NCBI RefSeq assembly: GCF_003351145.1
Contig: NZ_QQSV01000001.1
Location: 124,001-188,000, forward strand
Origin: Meiothermus sp. QL-1
Lineage (GTDB): Bacteria; Deinococcota; Deinococci; Deinococcales; Thermaceae
Direction: 5' to 3'
DNA length: 64,000 nt
The translations under genes were made by a program, and so were the position numbers. How positions within the stretch are numbered: position 1 is the first letter of the stretch; each line of letters opens with the position of its first letter. Positions 28,200-38,347 of the stretch are shown here, in pieces. Under the pieces are notes generated by a model. The model did no database searches. It was not told the DNA's origin and saw nothing but the letters and a program-made list of their open reading frames with translations.

Positions 28200-28889
28200 A
28201 TGGATAAGCACCCGGGCAAGCTGTTCTACCGTCTCACCCGCCTGTTCCCAGGGGACTCCCTCCCCCTGGGGCGGGTGCCGGCGGCCAAGGTCTACGCCAA
28301 CCCGCTGGAGTCGGTGGAGCTTTCGGAGCCGGTGCGGGAGGGGGGGCCGGCGGTCTGGCGGGTGCTGGCCCGGGTGGCCCCTACCGCACCTAAGGTAGGC
28401 TCCTCCCTCACCCTGGCCGAGCTCTCGCAGGTGCTGGCCCCCCTGGCGGTGCGCCGCGAGGGGCGGGGCTACCCCTCGGCGGGGGGGGCGTACCCCCTCG
28501 AGGTCTACCTGGCGGTGCAGCGGCTGCAGGATACCTTCCAGGGCGTCTACCACTACGCCGCCAAACAGCACCAGCTCGAGCAGCTCGCCAGCGGCTTTGA
28601 CCGCCGGGCCTGGCGCTCGGCCCTTCTGGATTTAGAGGCGGTGGAGGCTTCGGCGGCTTTGCTGGTCTTTTGCGCGGTGCCGGAGCGCTCGGAGGCGGTC
28701 TTCGGGCTGCGGGGCTTCCGCTACGCTTTGCTCGAGGTGGGCTACGCGGTAGGGGAGGTGCTGGTGGCCGCCACCGCTCTGGGCCTGCAGGCCTACCCCG
28801 CCGCCACCTTCTACGACGAGGAGGTGCGCTCCCTGCTCCTTCTGCCCGAGGGGGAGCACCCGGTGGTGGTGCTCTTGCTGGGGCGTTGA
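28200..28889 (+). CDS. SagB/ThcOx-type nitroreductase-fold oxidoreductase
   Basis: 229 residues. RGYPSAGGAYPLEVYLAV is the SagB-type FMN contact (the PSAGA motif), followed by GVYHYAAKQHQLEQL, and a C-terminal EVGYAVGEVLVAATALGLQAYPAATF matching the nitroreductase helix. In SagB/ThcOx proteins this domain oxidises azoline rings or acts on small substrates with FMN. No cyclodehydratase or precursor peptide is nearby, so a toxin-like biosynthetic role is not supported. It begins eight bases after glgC. Confidence 0.78.
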   Translation: MDKHPGKLFYRLTRLFPGDSLPLGRVPAAKVYANPLESVELSEPVREGGPAVWRVLARVAPTAPKVGSSLTLAELSQVLAPLAVRREGRGYPSAGGAYPLEVYLAVQRLQDTFQGVYHYAAKQHQLEQLASGFDRRAWRSALLDLEAVEASAALLVFCAVPERSEAVFGLRGFRYALLEVGYAVGEVLVAATALGLQAYPAATFYDEEVRSLLLLPEGEHPVVVLLLGR

Positions 28890-28904
28890 GGGTATTCTCT
28901 AGGG

Positions 28905-29318
28905 GTGGAGCCGGAGGCCGTCTTCGTATACGGCACCCTCAAGCAGGGCGAGCGCAACTTCGAGGTGGCCCGCCGGGCCGGCTGGGTGCGCTCGGTGCCC
29001 GCTTACATCGAGGGTTTCCGGCTCTTCCACCTGCCCAAGGGGAAAAGCCGCCCCTACGCCTATCCGGCCGTGGTGGCGGGCGAGGGGCGGGTGTGGGGCG
29101 AGGTGCAGTGGTTTGCCGAGCTGGCCTCGGCCCTCAGGTTGCTGGACTGGCTCGAGGACGCCGGGCGCGAGTACCAGCGGGTGGCGGGCTGGGCCTATCC
29201 CCAGGAGGGGGACCCGGTACGGGTTTGGCTCTACGTCTACCCCAGCGTGCAGCGGGTCCAGGGGGCCCAGGGTATATGGCTGCCCGAGGGGGTCTGGCCG
29301 GGGGAGGGCCGCGCCTAG
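28905..29318 (+). CDS. Gamma-glutamylcyclotransferase-like protein
   Basis: 137 residues of the GGCT/AIG2 fold. The start EAVFVYGTLKQGERNFEV has the YGTLxxG ligand loop; VWGEVQWFAELASALRLLDWLEDAGREYQR holds the expected catalytic Glu region. The substrate (gamma-glutamylamine or a glutathione product) is unknown. It appears to be in an operon with the nitroreductase-like gene and overlaps a convergent gene by four bases. Confidence 0.83.
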   Translation: MEPEAVFVYGTLKQGERNFEVARRAGWVRSVPAYIEGFRLFHLPKGKSRPYAYPAVVAGEGRVWGEVQWFAELASALRLLDWLEDAGREYQRVAGWAYPQEGDPVRVWLYVYPSVQRVQGAQGIWLPEGVWPGEGRA

Positions 29319-29635
29319 AGGGGGCGCAGGTCCTCCAGGATCTGCCAGCCTACCTCCTTGGGCGTGGCCTGCAGATAGGCATCCAGCTCCCGACTGGCCC
29401 AGGCCGCCAGGGGTTTTAGCTCCGCGGGCTCCTTGTCGCTTCGCACCAGCAGGGTGAGCTGGTAGAACTGTTGGGTCTCGGTGGGGGTGCCGTCCTCGAA
29501 GAAGCTCACCGGCGGGCGCACCTTGTCGATGAGCACGTAGACCTCCCCCAGCCGGGGGGGGATGTGGGCCCGGGGCTCGAAGAGGAGGCTCTTGGGATGC
29601 CACAGATAGCCCTGAAACAGCCGGATGGCCTTCAT
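29315..29635 (-). CDS. Conserved-type hypothetical protein
   Basis: 106 residues, soluble, no signal or membrane segment, mixed alpha/beta character (RLGEVYVLIDKVRPPVSFFE, then YQLTLLVRSDKEPAELKPLA). I do not recognise the family. Codon and base composition match neighbours. GAGAAT sits six bases upstream of the ATG, which is a weak leaderless signal. It converges with the GGCT-like gene by a four-base overlap. Confidence 0.6.
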   Translation of the reverse strand: MKAIRLFQGYLWHPKSLLFEPRAHIPPRLGEVYVLIDKVRPPVSFFEDGTPTETQQFYQLTLLVRSDKEPAELKPLAAWASRELDAYLQATPKEVGWQILEDLRPL

Positions 29636-29674
29636 TCTTAGATTCTCGTGCCAGGCTCTGGCGGCAAAAGTGAC

Positions 29675-30778
29675 CTACTCGACCCGGGCCACCTCCACCC
29701 CTTCGCGCAGGTAGACCCGGGGCAGGCGGGGGGACAGCCGCACCGCGGTCTCGTAGCTGGTGGTCCCGCTGAGCTCGGCCCAGCCCCATAGGCTGCTGGT
29801 GGGGCTGTGGTCCGGGGTGACCACCTCGAAGACCTGCTCGAGGTCCACCGGCCCCGGCAGGCGCACGGTGATCTGGTCCATCGAGATTCTCCCCACCACC
29901 GGACAGACGCAAGGGGTGGGGCTGCCCTCTGGCTGGTACCGCACCGTGGCCCGGCCGAAGACCTGGCGGGGCATGCCGTCGGCGTAGCCCACCGGCAACG
30001 TGGCGATCCACTCCTCGCCTTGGGCGGTGTAAGCCCCGCCGTAGCCGATTTTTTGACCCGGAGGGACCCGCTTGACCTGGGTGGGCTTGGCCAGCAGCCG
30101 GGCTATAGGTCGCAGGCCCTCTGCGGGCAGCAGGCCGTAAAGCCCAATCCCGGGCCGCACCGCGCCAAGGCCGTAGGCGCCAAATCTCAAGGTGCCGGCG
30201 GTGTTGCAGGCATGGTAGAGGTAGCCGGGCCCGAACACTTGTCGCACCCGCTCGAAGCGCGCCATCTGGTCGCGGCTTCCCTCCTCGTCCTCTTCGGCGT
30301 TGGCGAAGTGGGTGTAGATGCCCTGGATGAGCAGGTTCTCGTAGCTGGCCAGCCGCTCCTGCACCAGCGGGGCCTCTTCGGGGGCAAAACCCACCCGGCC
30401 CAGCCCGGTGTCGAACTCCAGGTGCACCGGTACCGGCCGGCCCAGGGCGTTGAGGGCCTCGGCGCTTTCCAGGGTGGAGAGGGAGGGAATCAGCTCCAGC
30501 TCCACCACCGTCCGGGCCTGCTCGGGATGCAGGCTGCCCAAGAGCAGGATGCGCCCCACAACGCCGGCCTTGCGCAGCTCGAGGGCTTCCTGGGGGGTGG
30601 CCACCGCCAGCCCCCAGGCCCCCAGCCGCAAAAGCTCCTTGCCTATCTCCACCGCCCCGTGGCCGTAGGCGTTGGCCTTCACCACCCCGATGACCTGGGC
30701 TCCTTCTGCTTTGTGCCTGAGCCGATGGTAGTTCTGAGCCAGCGTGTCGAGGTTTACCTCCAGCCAGGCCGGACGCAT
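29675..30778 (-). CDS. alr: Alanine racemase
   Basis: PLP enzyme making D-alanine for peptidoglycan. About 367 residues: the PLP-lysine motif VIGVVKANAYGHGAVEIG near residue 35, HLEFDTGLGRVGF, IYTHFANAEE, GIGLYGLLP, KIGYGGAYTA with the second catalytic Tyr, and GRISMDQITV. The ATG at 30778 (MRPAWLEVNLDTL) has TAAACT seven bases upstream and is preferred to 30799. It is divergent from proS. Confidence 0.93.
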   Translation of the reverse strand: MRPAWLEVNLDTLAQNYHRLRHKAEGAQVIGVVKANAYGHGAVEIGKELLRLGAWGLAVATPQEALELRKAGVVGRILLLGSLHPEQARTVVELELIPSLSTLESAEALNALGRPVPVHLEFDTGLGRVGFAPEEAPLVQERLASYENLLIQGIYTHFANAEEDEEGSRDQMARFERVRQVFGPGYLYHACNTAGTLRFGAYGLGAVRPGIGLYGLLPAEGLRPIARLLAKPTQVKRVPPGQKIGYGGAYTAQGEEWIATLPVGYADGMPRQVFGRATVRYQPEGSPTPCVCPVVGRISMDQITVRLPGPVDLEQVFEVVTPDHSPTSSLWGWAELSGTTSYETAVRLSPRLPRVYLREGVEVARVE

Positions 30779-30785
30779 GGGAGAT

Positions 30786-30791
30786 AGTTTA
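30786..30791 (-). promoter_or_regulatory. -10 box of alr
   Basis: TAAACT on the minus strand, seven bases from the ATG at 30778; it decides the start. Confidence 0.45.
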
Positions 30792-30818
30792 GCCCGCACC
30801 CTTGCGCTTCAGCTATGA

Positions 30819-32261
<1,443 letters not shown>

Positions 32262-32264
32262 GGT

Positions 32265-32921
32265 ATGGAGCCTGGAGCAGTAGAGTCGGACGACAAGGCC
32301 AGGCGGGCAGGGCGGGTGCTGGCGGTGCTGGAGCAGCTATACCCCCAGGCCGCCACCGAGCTGGTGCACCGCAACCCCTTCGAGCTCCTGGTGGCCACGG
32401 TGCTCTCGGCCCAGGCCACCGACGCTGCAGTGAACAAGGCTACCCCGGCCCTCTTCCAGCGCTTCCCGGATGCCTTTGCCCTGGCCCAGGCCACCCCTGA
32501 GGCGGTGGAGCCCTACATCAGGCACATTGGGCTCTACAGGGCCAAAGCCAAAAACCTGGTGGCGCTGGCCCGGCGATTGGTAGAGCAGCACGGGGGGCAG
32601 GTTCCATCGGACAAGGCCCAGCTCCAGGCCCTGCCCGGGGTTGGCTGGAAGACCGCCACGGTGGTGCTGGGGGCGGCCTTTGGGGTGCCGGGGATTGCGG
32701 TGGACACCCACATCACCCGGCTCGCCCGACGGCTTGGCCTTTCCGAGGCCAAGACCCCGGAGCGCATTGGCGCCGAGCTCGAGCGCCTTTTCCCTCGGGA
32801 AAAGTGGGTCTTCGTCCACCACGCCCTAATCCTGTTCGGCCGCTACCACTGCACCGCCCGCAAGCCCAAGTGCGGAGGGTGCCCCCTCTACACCGACTGC
32901 CTGAGCAAGGGCCGCTACTAG
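32265..32921 (+). CDS. nth: Endonuclease III
   Basis: Base-excision repair glycosylase/AP lyase for oxidised pyrimidines. 218 residues: helix-hairpin-helix LPGVGWKTATVVLG with the catalytic Lys, the catalytic Asp in VDTHITRLARRLGL, and a C-terminal 4Fe-4S loop with the C-x6-C-x2-C-x5-C spacing (CTARKPKCGGCPLYTDC). It starts three bases after proS and overlaps a small convergent gene by four bases. Confidence 0.95.
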   Translation: MEPGAVESDDKARRAGRVLAVLEQLYPQAATELVHRNPFELLVATVLSAQATDAAVNKATPALFQRFPDAFALAQATPEAVEPYIRHIGLYRAKAKNLVALARRLVEQHGGQVPSDKAQLQALPGVGWKTATVVLGAAFGVPGIAVDTHITRLARRLGLSEAKTPERIGAELERLFPREKWVFVHHALILFGRYHCTARKPKCGGCPLYTDCLSKGRY

Positions 32922-33148
32922 CCCCACCGGCGCAGCCGCACCGGCAGCCGCCGCCAGCGGCGGGGGCGCAGCCTGGCCTCCAGCCGGCGCCAGGCATACG
33001 CCAGCGCCCCCACCAGCCCCGCCCCCACCGCCAGGACCCACAGGGTGGTGATGAGCCACAGGGCCAGGAAGAGCCCCACCGTCCCAGCCAGCAAAAGCAC
33101 CAGCAGCCCCAGGGGCCCTCGGGGGATGCGGAGGAAGTACGCGCCCAT
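32918..33148 (-). CDS. Small membrane protein
   Basis: 76 residues. Two hydrophobic helices (LGLLVLLLAGTVGLFLALWL and WVLAVGAGLVGALAYAW) are followed by a very basic tail (RRLEARLRPRRWRRLPVRLRR). The positive-inside rule puts the tail in the cytoplasm. No family recognised. A TAGACT box six bases from the ATG supports a real gene. Confidence 0.6.
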   Translation of the reverse strand: MGAYFLRIPRGPLGLLVLLLAGTVGLFLALWLITTLWVLAVGAGLVGALAYAWRRLEARLRPRRWRRLPVRLRRWG

Positions 33149-33154
33149 GCCACC

Positions 33155-33160
33155 AGTCTA
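33155..33160 (-). promoter_or_regulatory. -10 box of leaderless small membrane protein gene
   Basis: TAGACT on the minus strand, six bases from the ATG at 33148. Confidence 0.5.
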
Positions 33161-33192
33161 CCCCCCTTTGTGGATGAGCGGGGTAAGCCGGC

Positions 33193-33594
33193 TCAGTTTT
33201 TGCGCAGGGCCACGTCAATCCGGCAGATGTGCTGGGTGAGCCATCCCGCCAGCGCGGCGTGCAGCTCCTCCAGCGCAACTAGCCCAACGCTGTTGGGGTT
33301 ATGCTGGCGGTTGAATTCGTTCCAGAAGGCCAGGAATTTATCGTGGGCCTCTTTGTTCTTCCTTGCAGCGGGGCAGGCCCTAAGGGTCATGCAGAGCTCC
33401 TCATAAGCGAAGTGGGTGTTCACGTAGGCATCTAAGAAGATGAACAGGTTCTCCACCGCCTGCCGGTCGAGGCCCCTTTTGCGCCCTTCCTCGATGAGCT
33501 GCTCGAGCCGGTTCACATAGGTGAAAAGATTCCTGTGCTGGCTGTCGGTGCGGGCGTCCCCCACAGCGTATTGTTCGTTCCACTCGATGGGCAT
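33193..33594 (-). CDS. Bacteriohemerythrin
   Basis: 133 residues with the di-iron ligands of the hemerythrin fold: a starting WNEQYAVGDARTDSQHRNLF, HFAYEE (HxxxE), HDKF, and HICRID near the end. It probably binds oxygen or senses it; no partner kinase is fused. A TACAAT box at 33612-33617 and a GGGGAGG before the ATG give a conventional leader. The 277 bases between this gene and 33872 hold this promoter and that of the LUD gene, and I see no further gene in them. Confidence 0.88.
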   Translation of the reverse strand: MPIEWNEQYAVGDARTDSQHRNLFTYVNRLEQLIEEGRKRGLDRQAVENLFIFLDAYVNTHFAYEELCMTLRACPAARKNKEAHDKFLAFWNEFNRQHNPNSVGLVALEELHAALAGWLTQHICRIDVALRKN

Positions 33595-33859
33595 GGCCTC
33601 CCCCTGGGGGGATTGTAGGGGAGGGTGGGGCGGAGGAATGTCCTATGTCCAGCCCCATCGGCGGCGATGCCGGCCCTCCCACCGACCCCCACGTGCCGCT
33701 GTCCACCGTCGCCCAGGGGCCCACCTTTGGTTCTCTCCATCGGGCAGCCTTCTATGGACCCTCGAGTGCATCCCCGCACAAAGTACCCACCCCCCTACCG
33801 CAGCGTCGCCTTGGAGGCCTCGATTATCCGCACCCTTCCTGCCCCATCGTCGGGCCTGC

Positions 33860-33865
33860 TAGACT
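33860..33865 (+). promoter_or_regulatory. -10 box of leaderless LUD gene
   Basis: TAGACT followed by six bases and the ATG at 33872. Confidence 0.5.
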
Positions 33866-33871
33866 GCCTTT

Positions 33872-34459
33872 ATGCGCGAGCGCATTCTGGCCCGCCTCCG
33901 GCAGGCCCTCAATCACCGCCTGCGCCCTGGATTGCCCGAGCCCCTGGGGGCCGCGGCCCTCGAGCCCGCCGCCTGGGCCCTTTTCCAGAAGCGGCTTTGC
34001 GAGAACGGGGGCGAGGTGGTCTTCCTACAGGAGGACGAGGCCCCGGCCTGGCTGCAGAGCTTTGCCCAGACCTTCGAGGGGGTGGCCATAGGGGAGGGGG
34101 TGCCCCCCGCCCTGCGCCCTGCCCTGCCCCAGCGGCCCCCGGAGGAGGCTCCCCTGGGCGTCTCCTGGGCCCTGGGCGCGGTGGCCGAGACCGGGAGCGT
34201 TATTTTGGGCAGCCAGGAAGGCCGCCGGGTGCAGCTTTTGCCCCCCACCCACCTGGTGTTTGTGTCTGCGGAGAGGATATACGCGACGCTTTACGAGGCC
34301 CTGGAGGCCCTGAAGCCCCACCTGCCCTCGGCCATCGGGCTGCACTCTGGCCCCAGCAAGTCCGCCGATATCGGCCAGATCATGGTCAAAGGGGTGCACG
34401 GGCCGGGGCGGTTGGTGGTGGCGGTGCTGCGAAGCGGGGTTTGGTTTACACAATCCTAG
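33872..34459 (+). CDS. LUD-domain protein (LutC/DUF162 type)
   Basis: 195 residues. The C-terminal half has the LUD signature: ALGAVAETGSVILGS, LPPTHLVFVSAERIYATLYEAL and HSGPSKSADIGQIMVKGVHGPG. LutC takes part in lactate utilisation with LutA and LutB, which are not in this window, so the role is open. A leaderless promoter precedes it, and the AAA/VWA pair follows after 24 bases with its own -10 box. Confidence 0.85.
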   Translation: MRERILARLRQALNHRLRPGLPEPLGAAALEPAAWALFQKRLCENGGEVVFLQEDEAPAWLQSFAQTFEGVAIGEGVPPALRPALPQRPPEEAPLGVSWALGAVAETGSVILGSQEGRRVQLLPPTHLVFVSAERIYATLYEALEALKPHLPSAIGLHSGPSKSADIGQIMVKGVHGPGRLVVAVLRSGVWFTQS

Positions 34460-34471
34460 GGCAGACCCGGC

Positions 34472-34477
34472 TACACT
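34472..34477 (+). promoter_or_regulatory. -10 box of leaderless AAA ATPase gene
   Basis: TACACT followed by six bases and the ATG at 34484. Confidence 0.5.
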
Positions 34478-34483
34478 TAGGCA

Positions 34484-35902
34484 ATGACCAAGGCCCGAAC
34501 CCTCGGCGAACTCAAGCGTACCTACCCCCTGGAAAAGCTTCGCCGCAGCGTGAAGGACGAGGCACGGGCAAACCTCATTGCCAAGCTTCGGGCAGGCGAG
34601 CGGCTTTTCCCTGGCATTCAGGGCTACGACGACACCGTCATCCCGAGCCTGGTGAACGCCATTTTGGCCCGGCACAACTTCATCCTGCTGGGCCTGCGCG
34701 GCCAGGCCAAAAGCCGCATCCTGCGCCAGCTCACCGACCTTCTGGACGAAGAAATCCCAGCCCTGCCCACCGAGCTTCGCGATAACCCTCTTTTTCCCCT
34801 TTCAGCCGAAGCCAAGCGCCTTTTAGAGGAGGCCGGGGACGACGCGCCCATCGTCTGGGTTCCCCGCCACGAGCGCTACGTGGAGAAGCTGGCCACCCCC
34901 GACACCACCGTGGCCGATATTCTGGGCGATATCGACCCCATCAAGGCCGCCCGACGGGGGAGCGGCCTTTCGGACCTCGAGGCCGTCCACTACGGCCTTC
35001 TGCCCAGGGCCAACCGCGGTATCTTCGCCATCAACGAGGTGGCCGACCTCTCGCCCAAGGTGCAGGTGGCCCTTTTCAACATCCTGCAGGAGGGCGACGT
35101 GCAGATCCGGGGCTACCCGGTGCGGCTGGCGCTCGACGTGTGGCTCACCTTCACCGCCAACCCCCAGGACTACACCGCCCGGGGCAAGATCGTCACCCCC
35201 CTCAAGGACCGCATCGGTTCGGAGATTCGCACCCACTACCCCCGCACCCTGGAGGAGGGGCTTTCCATCACCCGGCAGGAGGCCTGGATAGCCCGCGAGG
35301 AGGGCATCTACGTGCCGGCCTACGTGGCCGAGGCCGCGGAGGCGGTGGCCTTTGTGGCCCGTGAAGACAAGCGCGTGGACAAGACCTCGGGGGTCTCGCA
35401 GCGGCTTTCCATCAGCCTTTTGGAGCTGGTGGTCTCCAACGCCGAGCGGCGGGCTTTGCGCTTCGGCGAGCGGCCGGTGGCCCGACCCCTCGATTTGTAC
35501 GCAGCCCTGCCGGCCATTACCGGCAAGATAGAGCTGGAGTACGAGGGCGAGCTGCAAGGGGCCGAGCGGGTGGCCAAGGACCTTTTGCAGAAGGCCTTCG
35601 CCATGGCCTATGGCGAGCGGGCCCGGGGGCTTGGGGTGGACGAGGTGGTGCAGTACTTTGCCGAGGGCAACCTGCTCACCCTGCCCGAGGCCGGCGCTAG
35701 GGAGGTGCTGCGGACCATGGAGCGGGTGCCGGGGCTTCTGGCCGCAGCCCGCCGGCTCGAGGCCCAGTCCTCCCCCGAGGCCCTGGTGGCCGCGGCGGAG
35801 TTCATCCTGGAGGGGCTGGCGGGCCGACGCAAGATTGCCCGCGGCGAGGAGAGCTACAGCGCCCCTGTGGAGCGGGGCGAGCGATGGGGGAGTGGGAACT
35901 AA
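34484..35902 (+). CDS. Magnesium-chelatase-like (ChlI/MoxR clade) AAA ATPase
   Basis: 472 residues. Walker A is [10 protein letters not shown] (Ala replaces the last Gly before Lys), the Walker B region reads [27 protein letters not shown], and the sensor is [26 protein letters not shown], all typical of the ChlI-type helix-2-insert clade. A C-terminal helical lid follows. It forms a pair with the VWA gene, whose ATG is one base after this stop. By analogy with RavA-ViaA and MoxR-VWA systems the two should form a remodelling machine; there is no chlorophyll or cobalamin gene nearby. Confidence 0.85.
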   Translation: MTKARTLGELKRTYPLEKLRRSVKDEARANLIAKLRAGERLFPGIQGYDDTVIPSLVNAILARHNFILLGLRGQAKSRILRQLTDLLDEEIPALPTELRDNPLFPLSAEAKRLLEEAGDDAPIVWVPRHERYVEKLATPDTTVADILGDIDPIKAARRGSGLSDLEAVHYGLLPRANRGIFAINEVADLSPKVQVALFNILQEGDVQIRGYPVRLALDVWLTFTANPQDYTARGKIVTPLKDRIGSEIRTHYPRTLEEGLSITRQEAWIAREEGIYVPAYVAEAAEAVAFVAREDKRVDKTSGVSQRLSISLLELVVSNAERRALRFGERPVARPLDLYAALPAITGKIELEYEGELQGAERVAKDLLQKAFAMAYGERARGLGVDEVVQYFAEGNLLTLPEAGAREVLRTMERVPGLLAAARRLEAQSSPEALVAAAEFILEGLAGRRKIARGEESYSAPVERGERWGSGN

Positions 35903-35903
35903 C

Positions 35904-37118
35904 ATGCGCGTCCGGTACTCCAAGTACGAGCCCGGCTTCGACGACCTTACCGGGGCCGATTTGATGGAGATGCTGCAGGACTTCCTCATGGACTCGGGCT
36001 TCTCTGACCCCTACAACCGCTACCAGCCCGACCCCAACCGGGTCCCTACCCTGGAAGACCTTTACGACGCGCTTTTGCAGGCCCTGATGGAGCAGGGCCG
36101 CATCCCCGAGGAGTGGCTCAGGGAGGCGCGCTTTGCCAACCGCAAGGAGGAGACCCGGCTTTACCGCGAGATTCAGAAGCTCATCCAGCGCCTGCAAGAC
36201 GAGGGGTACATCCGCCTGCCGGGCACCGAGCCGCCGATGGGCCAGGGCTACCAGGGCGAAGCGCAGGAGGTTCGCATCGAACTTACCAACAAGTCGGTGG
36301 ACTTCCTGGGCCTCAAGAGCCTGCGGGCCCTTTTGGGTTCGCTGGGCAAGAACGCCCCGGGGGCCCACCCCACCCGCCACTACGCCTCAGGGGTGGAGTC
36401 GAGCGGGGAGACCAAGCCCTATGAGTTTGGCGACCAGCCCAACCTGCACATAGGCGAGACCCTCAAGAACGTGGTGATGAAGGGCCTGGAGAACCTGGCC
36501 CCTGAGGACCTGGTGGTGGAGCTTTCCGAGTACACCGCGGCCATGAACACGGTGGTCCTGCTGGACTGCTCCCACTCCATGATCCTCTACGGCGAGGACC
36601 GCTTTACCCCGGCCAAGCGGGTGGCCCTGGGCCTGGCCCATCTGATCCGCACCCAGTACCCAGGCGACCAGGTGCGCTTTTGCATCTTCCATGACAGCGC
36701 CGAGGAGGTGCCCCTGGGCCGGCTGCCCACCGTGCAGGTGGGGCCCTACCACACCAACACCGCCGAGGGGCTCAGGCTGGCCCGCAAGCTTTTGCGCAAG
36801 ATGAGCGGGGAGATGAAGCAGATCATCATGATCACCGACGGCAAGCCCTCGGCGCTCACCCTGCCCTCGGGGCAGATTTACAAAAACGCCTGGGGGCTTG
36901 ACCCGGTGATTCTGGCCGAGACCCTCAAGGAGGCCACCCTGGCCCGCAAGGAGGGGATTCCCATCCACACCTTCATGCTGGCGCGGGAGCCCGAGCTTCT
37001 GGCCTTCGTCAAGAAAATCACCCAGATCACCCGGGGCAAGGCCTATCTGACCACCCCGGCCAACATAGGCAAGTACGTGCTGATGGATTTTTTGAACCGC
37101 AAGGTGAGCCGGAACTGA
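35904..37118 (+). CDS. VWA-domain partner of the AAA ATPase
   Basis: About 404 residues. The N-terminal 200 residues are acidic and helical ([20 protein letters not shown]); the C-terminal von Willebrand A domain has a MIDAS of the DxSxS type ([20 protein letters not shown]), a Thr in the TNTAEG region and [10 protein letters not shown]. The open frame extends upstream to 35610 but overlaps the ATPase; the ATG at 35904 is the natural start. Its role is likely to present substrates to the ATPase. Confidence 0.83.
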   Translation: MRVRYSKYEPGFDDLTGADLMEMLQDFLMDSGFSDPYNRYQPDPNRVPTLEDLYDALLQALMEQGRIPEEWLREARFANRKEETRLYREIQKLIQRLQDEGYIRLPGTEPPMGQGYQGEAQEVRIELTNKSVDFLGLKSLRALLGSLGKNAPGAHPTRHYASGVESSGETKPYEFGDQPNLHIGETLKNVVMKGLENLAPEDLVVELSEYTAAMNTVVLLDCSHSMILYGEDRFTPAKRVALGLAHLIRTQYPGDQVRFCIFHDSAEEVPLGRLPTVQVGPYHTNTAEGLRLARKLLRKMSGEMKQIIMITDGKPSALTLPSGQIYKNAWGLDPVILAETLKEATLARKEGIPIHTFMLAREPELLAFVKKITQITRGKAYLTTPANIGKYVLMDFLNRKVSRN

Positions 37119-37119
37119 C

Positions 37120-37908
37120 CTAGCCCTCCGCCAGCGTTCGAGCGATGGCCGGCAGGTAGCTTCGGCCGAAGAAGCAAAGGTGCAGCAGCAGGTAGTAAAG
37201 CTGGTAGCGGGGCAAAGCAGCCTCCACCGCGGGCGGGATGGGGTAAAGCGCCTGGTAGTGCTCCCAGAACTCGGGTGGGAAGCCCCCGAACAGGTGCATC
37301 ATGGCCAGGTCCACCCCCCGTTCGCCCCACCAGGCCGAGGGGTCGATCAGAGCCGGCCCTTCCCGGGTGTGCAGCACATTGCCCTGCCACAGGTCGCCGT
37401 GGATCAGCACCGGCCCCTCCCGGGGTAAAGGCGCCTCCAGGGCCGCTTCCACCCTGGGTCCCAGGGGCCCTAGCTGGGCCCAGGTGGCCTCCAGCAGGGG
37501 CCGGATGCGCTTTTCTAGCCAGAAGCCCTGCCAGTCGTCCAGGGTGCCGCCGGGCAGCTCGAAGCGGCCCAGGAAGACCGGGCCAGGCCAGCCGTAGGTG
37601 GGGGCGGCCTGCCGGTGGAGCTCGGCCAGCATCCGGGCCAGCGCCGGCCAGTCGGGAGGGCCCGGCGGCAGGTAGGCCAGCACCAGCCCCTCTGGGCCGG
37701 CCCAGTAGACCCTGGGCGTTCGCGCTCCAGACCGGGCCAGGGCAGAGAGGCCCTGGGCTTCGGCCTGGAACAGGCCCCGGGGTGGTTGGGGGTGGGTTTT
37801 GACCACGTAGGGCCCGGCCCGCCAGATCTGGCCCATATCGCCCCCGTGGAGGGGCTCGAGGGGATGGGCTTCCAGGCCGGCCCGGCGCAGCAGCTCAGCG
37901 GGGTGCAT
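37120..37908 (-). CDS. Fructosamine-3-kinase-like ketosamine kinase
   Basis: 262 residues of the FN3K family (aminoglycoside-kinase fold): YVVKTHPQPPRGLFQAEAQGL with the ATP Lys, VLIHGDLWQGNVL with the catalytic Asp, and LIDPSAWWGERGVDLAMMHLFGG. Bacterial members phosphorylate ketosamines on glycated amines or proteins, many preferring ribulosamine and erythrulosamine, so that the adduct falls apart. It overlaps the LMW phosphatase by 14 bases, a pairing known from other thermophiles. Confidence 0.87.
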   Translation of the reverse strand: MHPAELLRRAGLEAHPLEPLHGGDMGQIWRAGPYVVKTHPQPPRGLFQAEAQGLSALARSGARTPRVYWAGPEGLVLAYLPPGPPDWPALARMLAELHRQAAPTYGWPGPVFLGRFELPGGTLDDWQGFWLEKRIRPLLEATWAQLGPLGPRVEAALEAPLPREGPVLIHGDLWQGNVLHTREGPALIDPSAWWGERGVDLAMMHLFGGFPPEFWEHYQALYPIPPAVEAALPRYQLYYLLLHLCFFGRSYLPAIARTLAEG

Positions 37909-38347
37909 GGGTGTTCAGGAACTGCTCGATGGCCTCCTCCAGCATCTGGTAGACCTCCTCGAACTGCTCCATGCCCCCATAGTAGGGGTCGGGCACCTCA
38001 CCCCCGCCGTTCAGCTCGAGCAGCAGCCGGGCCTTGCCCCGGTGCTGCGGGAACCTGCGCTCCAGGGTCCGGAGGTTTTCCCGGTCCATCACGAAGATGT
38101 GGTCGAAGCGCTCCAGGTCCTCGGCCCGAATCTGCCGTGCAGTGTGGGGGAAAAGGGCCCCATACCTGGCCAGCACGGCCTGGGTGCGGGGGTCGGCCGG
38201 CTCGCCCTCGTGCCAGCCGCCGGTGCCACAGGAGTCCACCTCAAACTCTTCCTCCAGCCCCCGCTCGCGCAGCTTGCGCCGCAGAATGCCCTCGGCCATG
38301 GGGCTACGGCAGATGTTGCCCATGCAAACGAAGAGTACCCTCGTCAT
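37895..38347 (-). CDS. Low-molecular-weight phosphotyrosine phosphatase family protein
   Basis: 150 residues with the P-loop VCMGNICRSPMAEG (C-x5-R) at residue 8 and the general-acid Asp in DPYYGGMEQFE. These enzymes dephosphorylate proteins or small phosphates. Being coupled to the ketosamine kinase, it may hydrolyse ketosamine-5-phosphates before the kinase acts. Its start overlaps the alpha-glucosidase stop by four bases. Confidence 0.9.
   Translation of the reverse strand: MTRVLFVCMGNICRSPMAEGILRRKLRERGLEEEFEVDSCGTGGWHEGEPADPRTQAVLARYGALFPHTARQIRAEDLERFDHIFVMDRENLRTLERRFPQHRGKARLLLELNGGGEVPDPYYGGMEQFEEVYQMLEEAIEQFLNTHAPR

Noticed and set aside
28200-28889. SagB-type gene as part of a thiazole/oxazole-modified peptide cluster
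   Set aside because: No cyclodehydratase, precursor peptide or transporter is adjacent; neighbours are glgC and a GGCT-like gene.
33595-34785. Proline- and arginine-rich frame of 386 residues
   Set aside because: It spans the hemerythrin/LUD gap and the LUD and ATPase genes in another frame; low-complexity composition is typical of GC-rich shadows.
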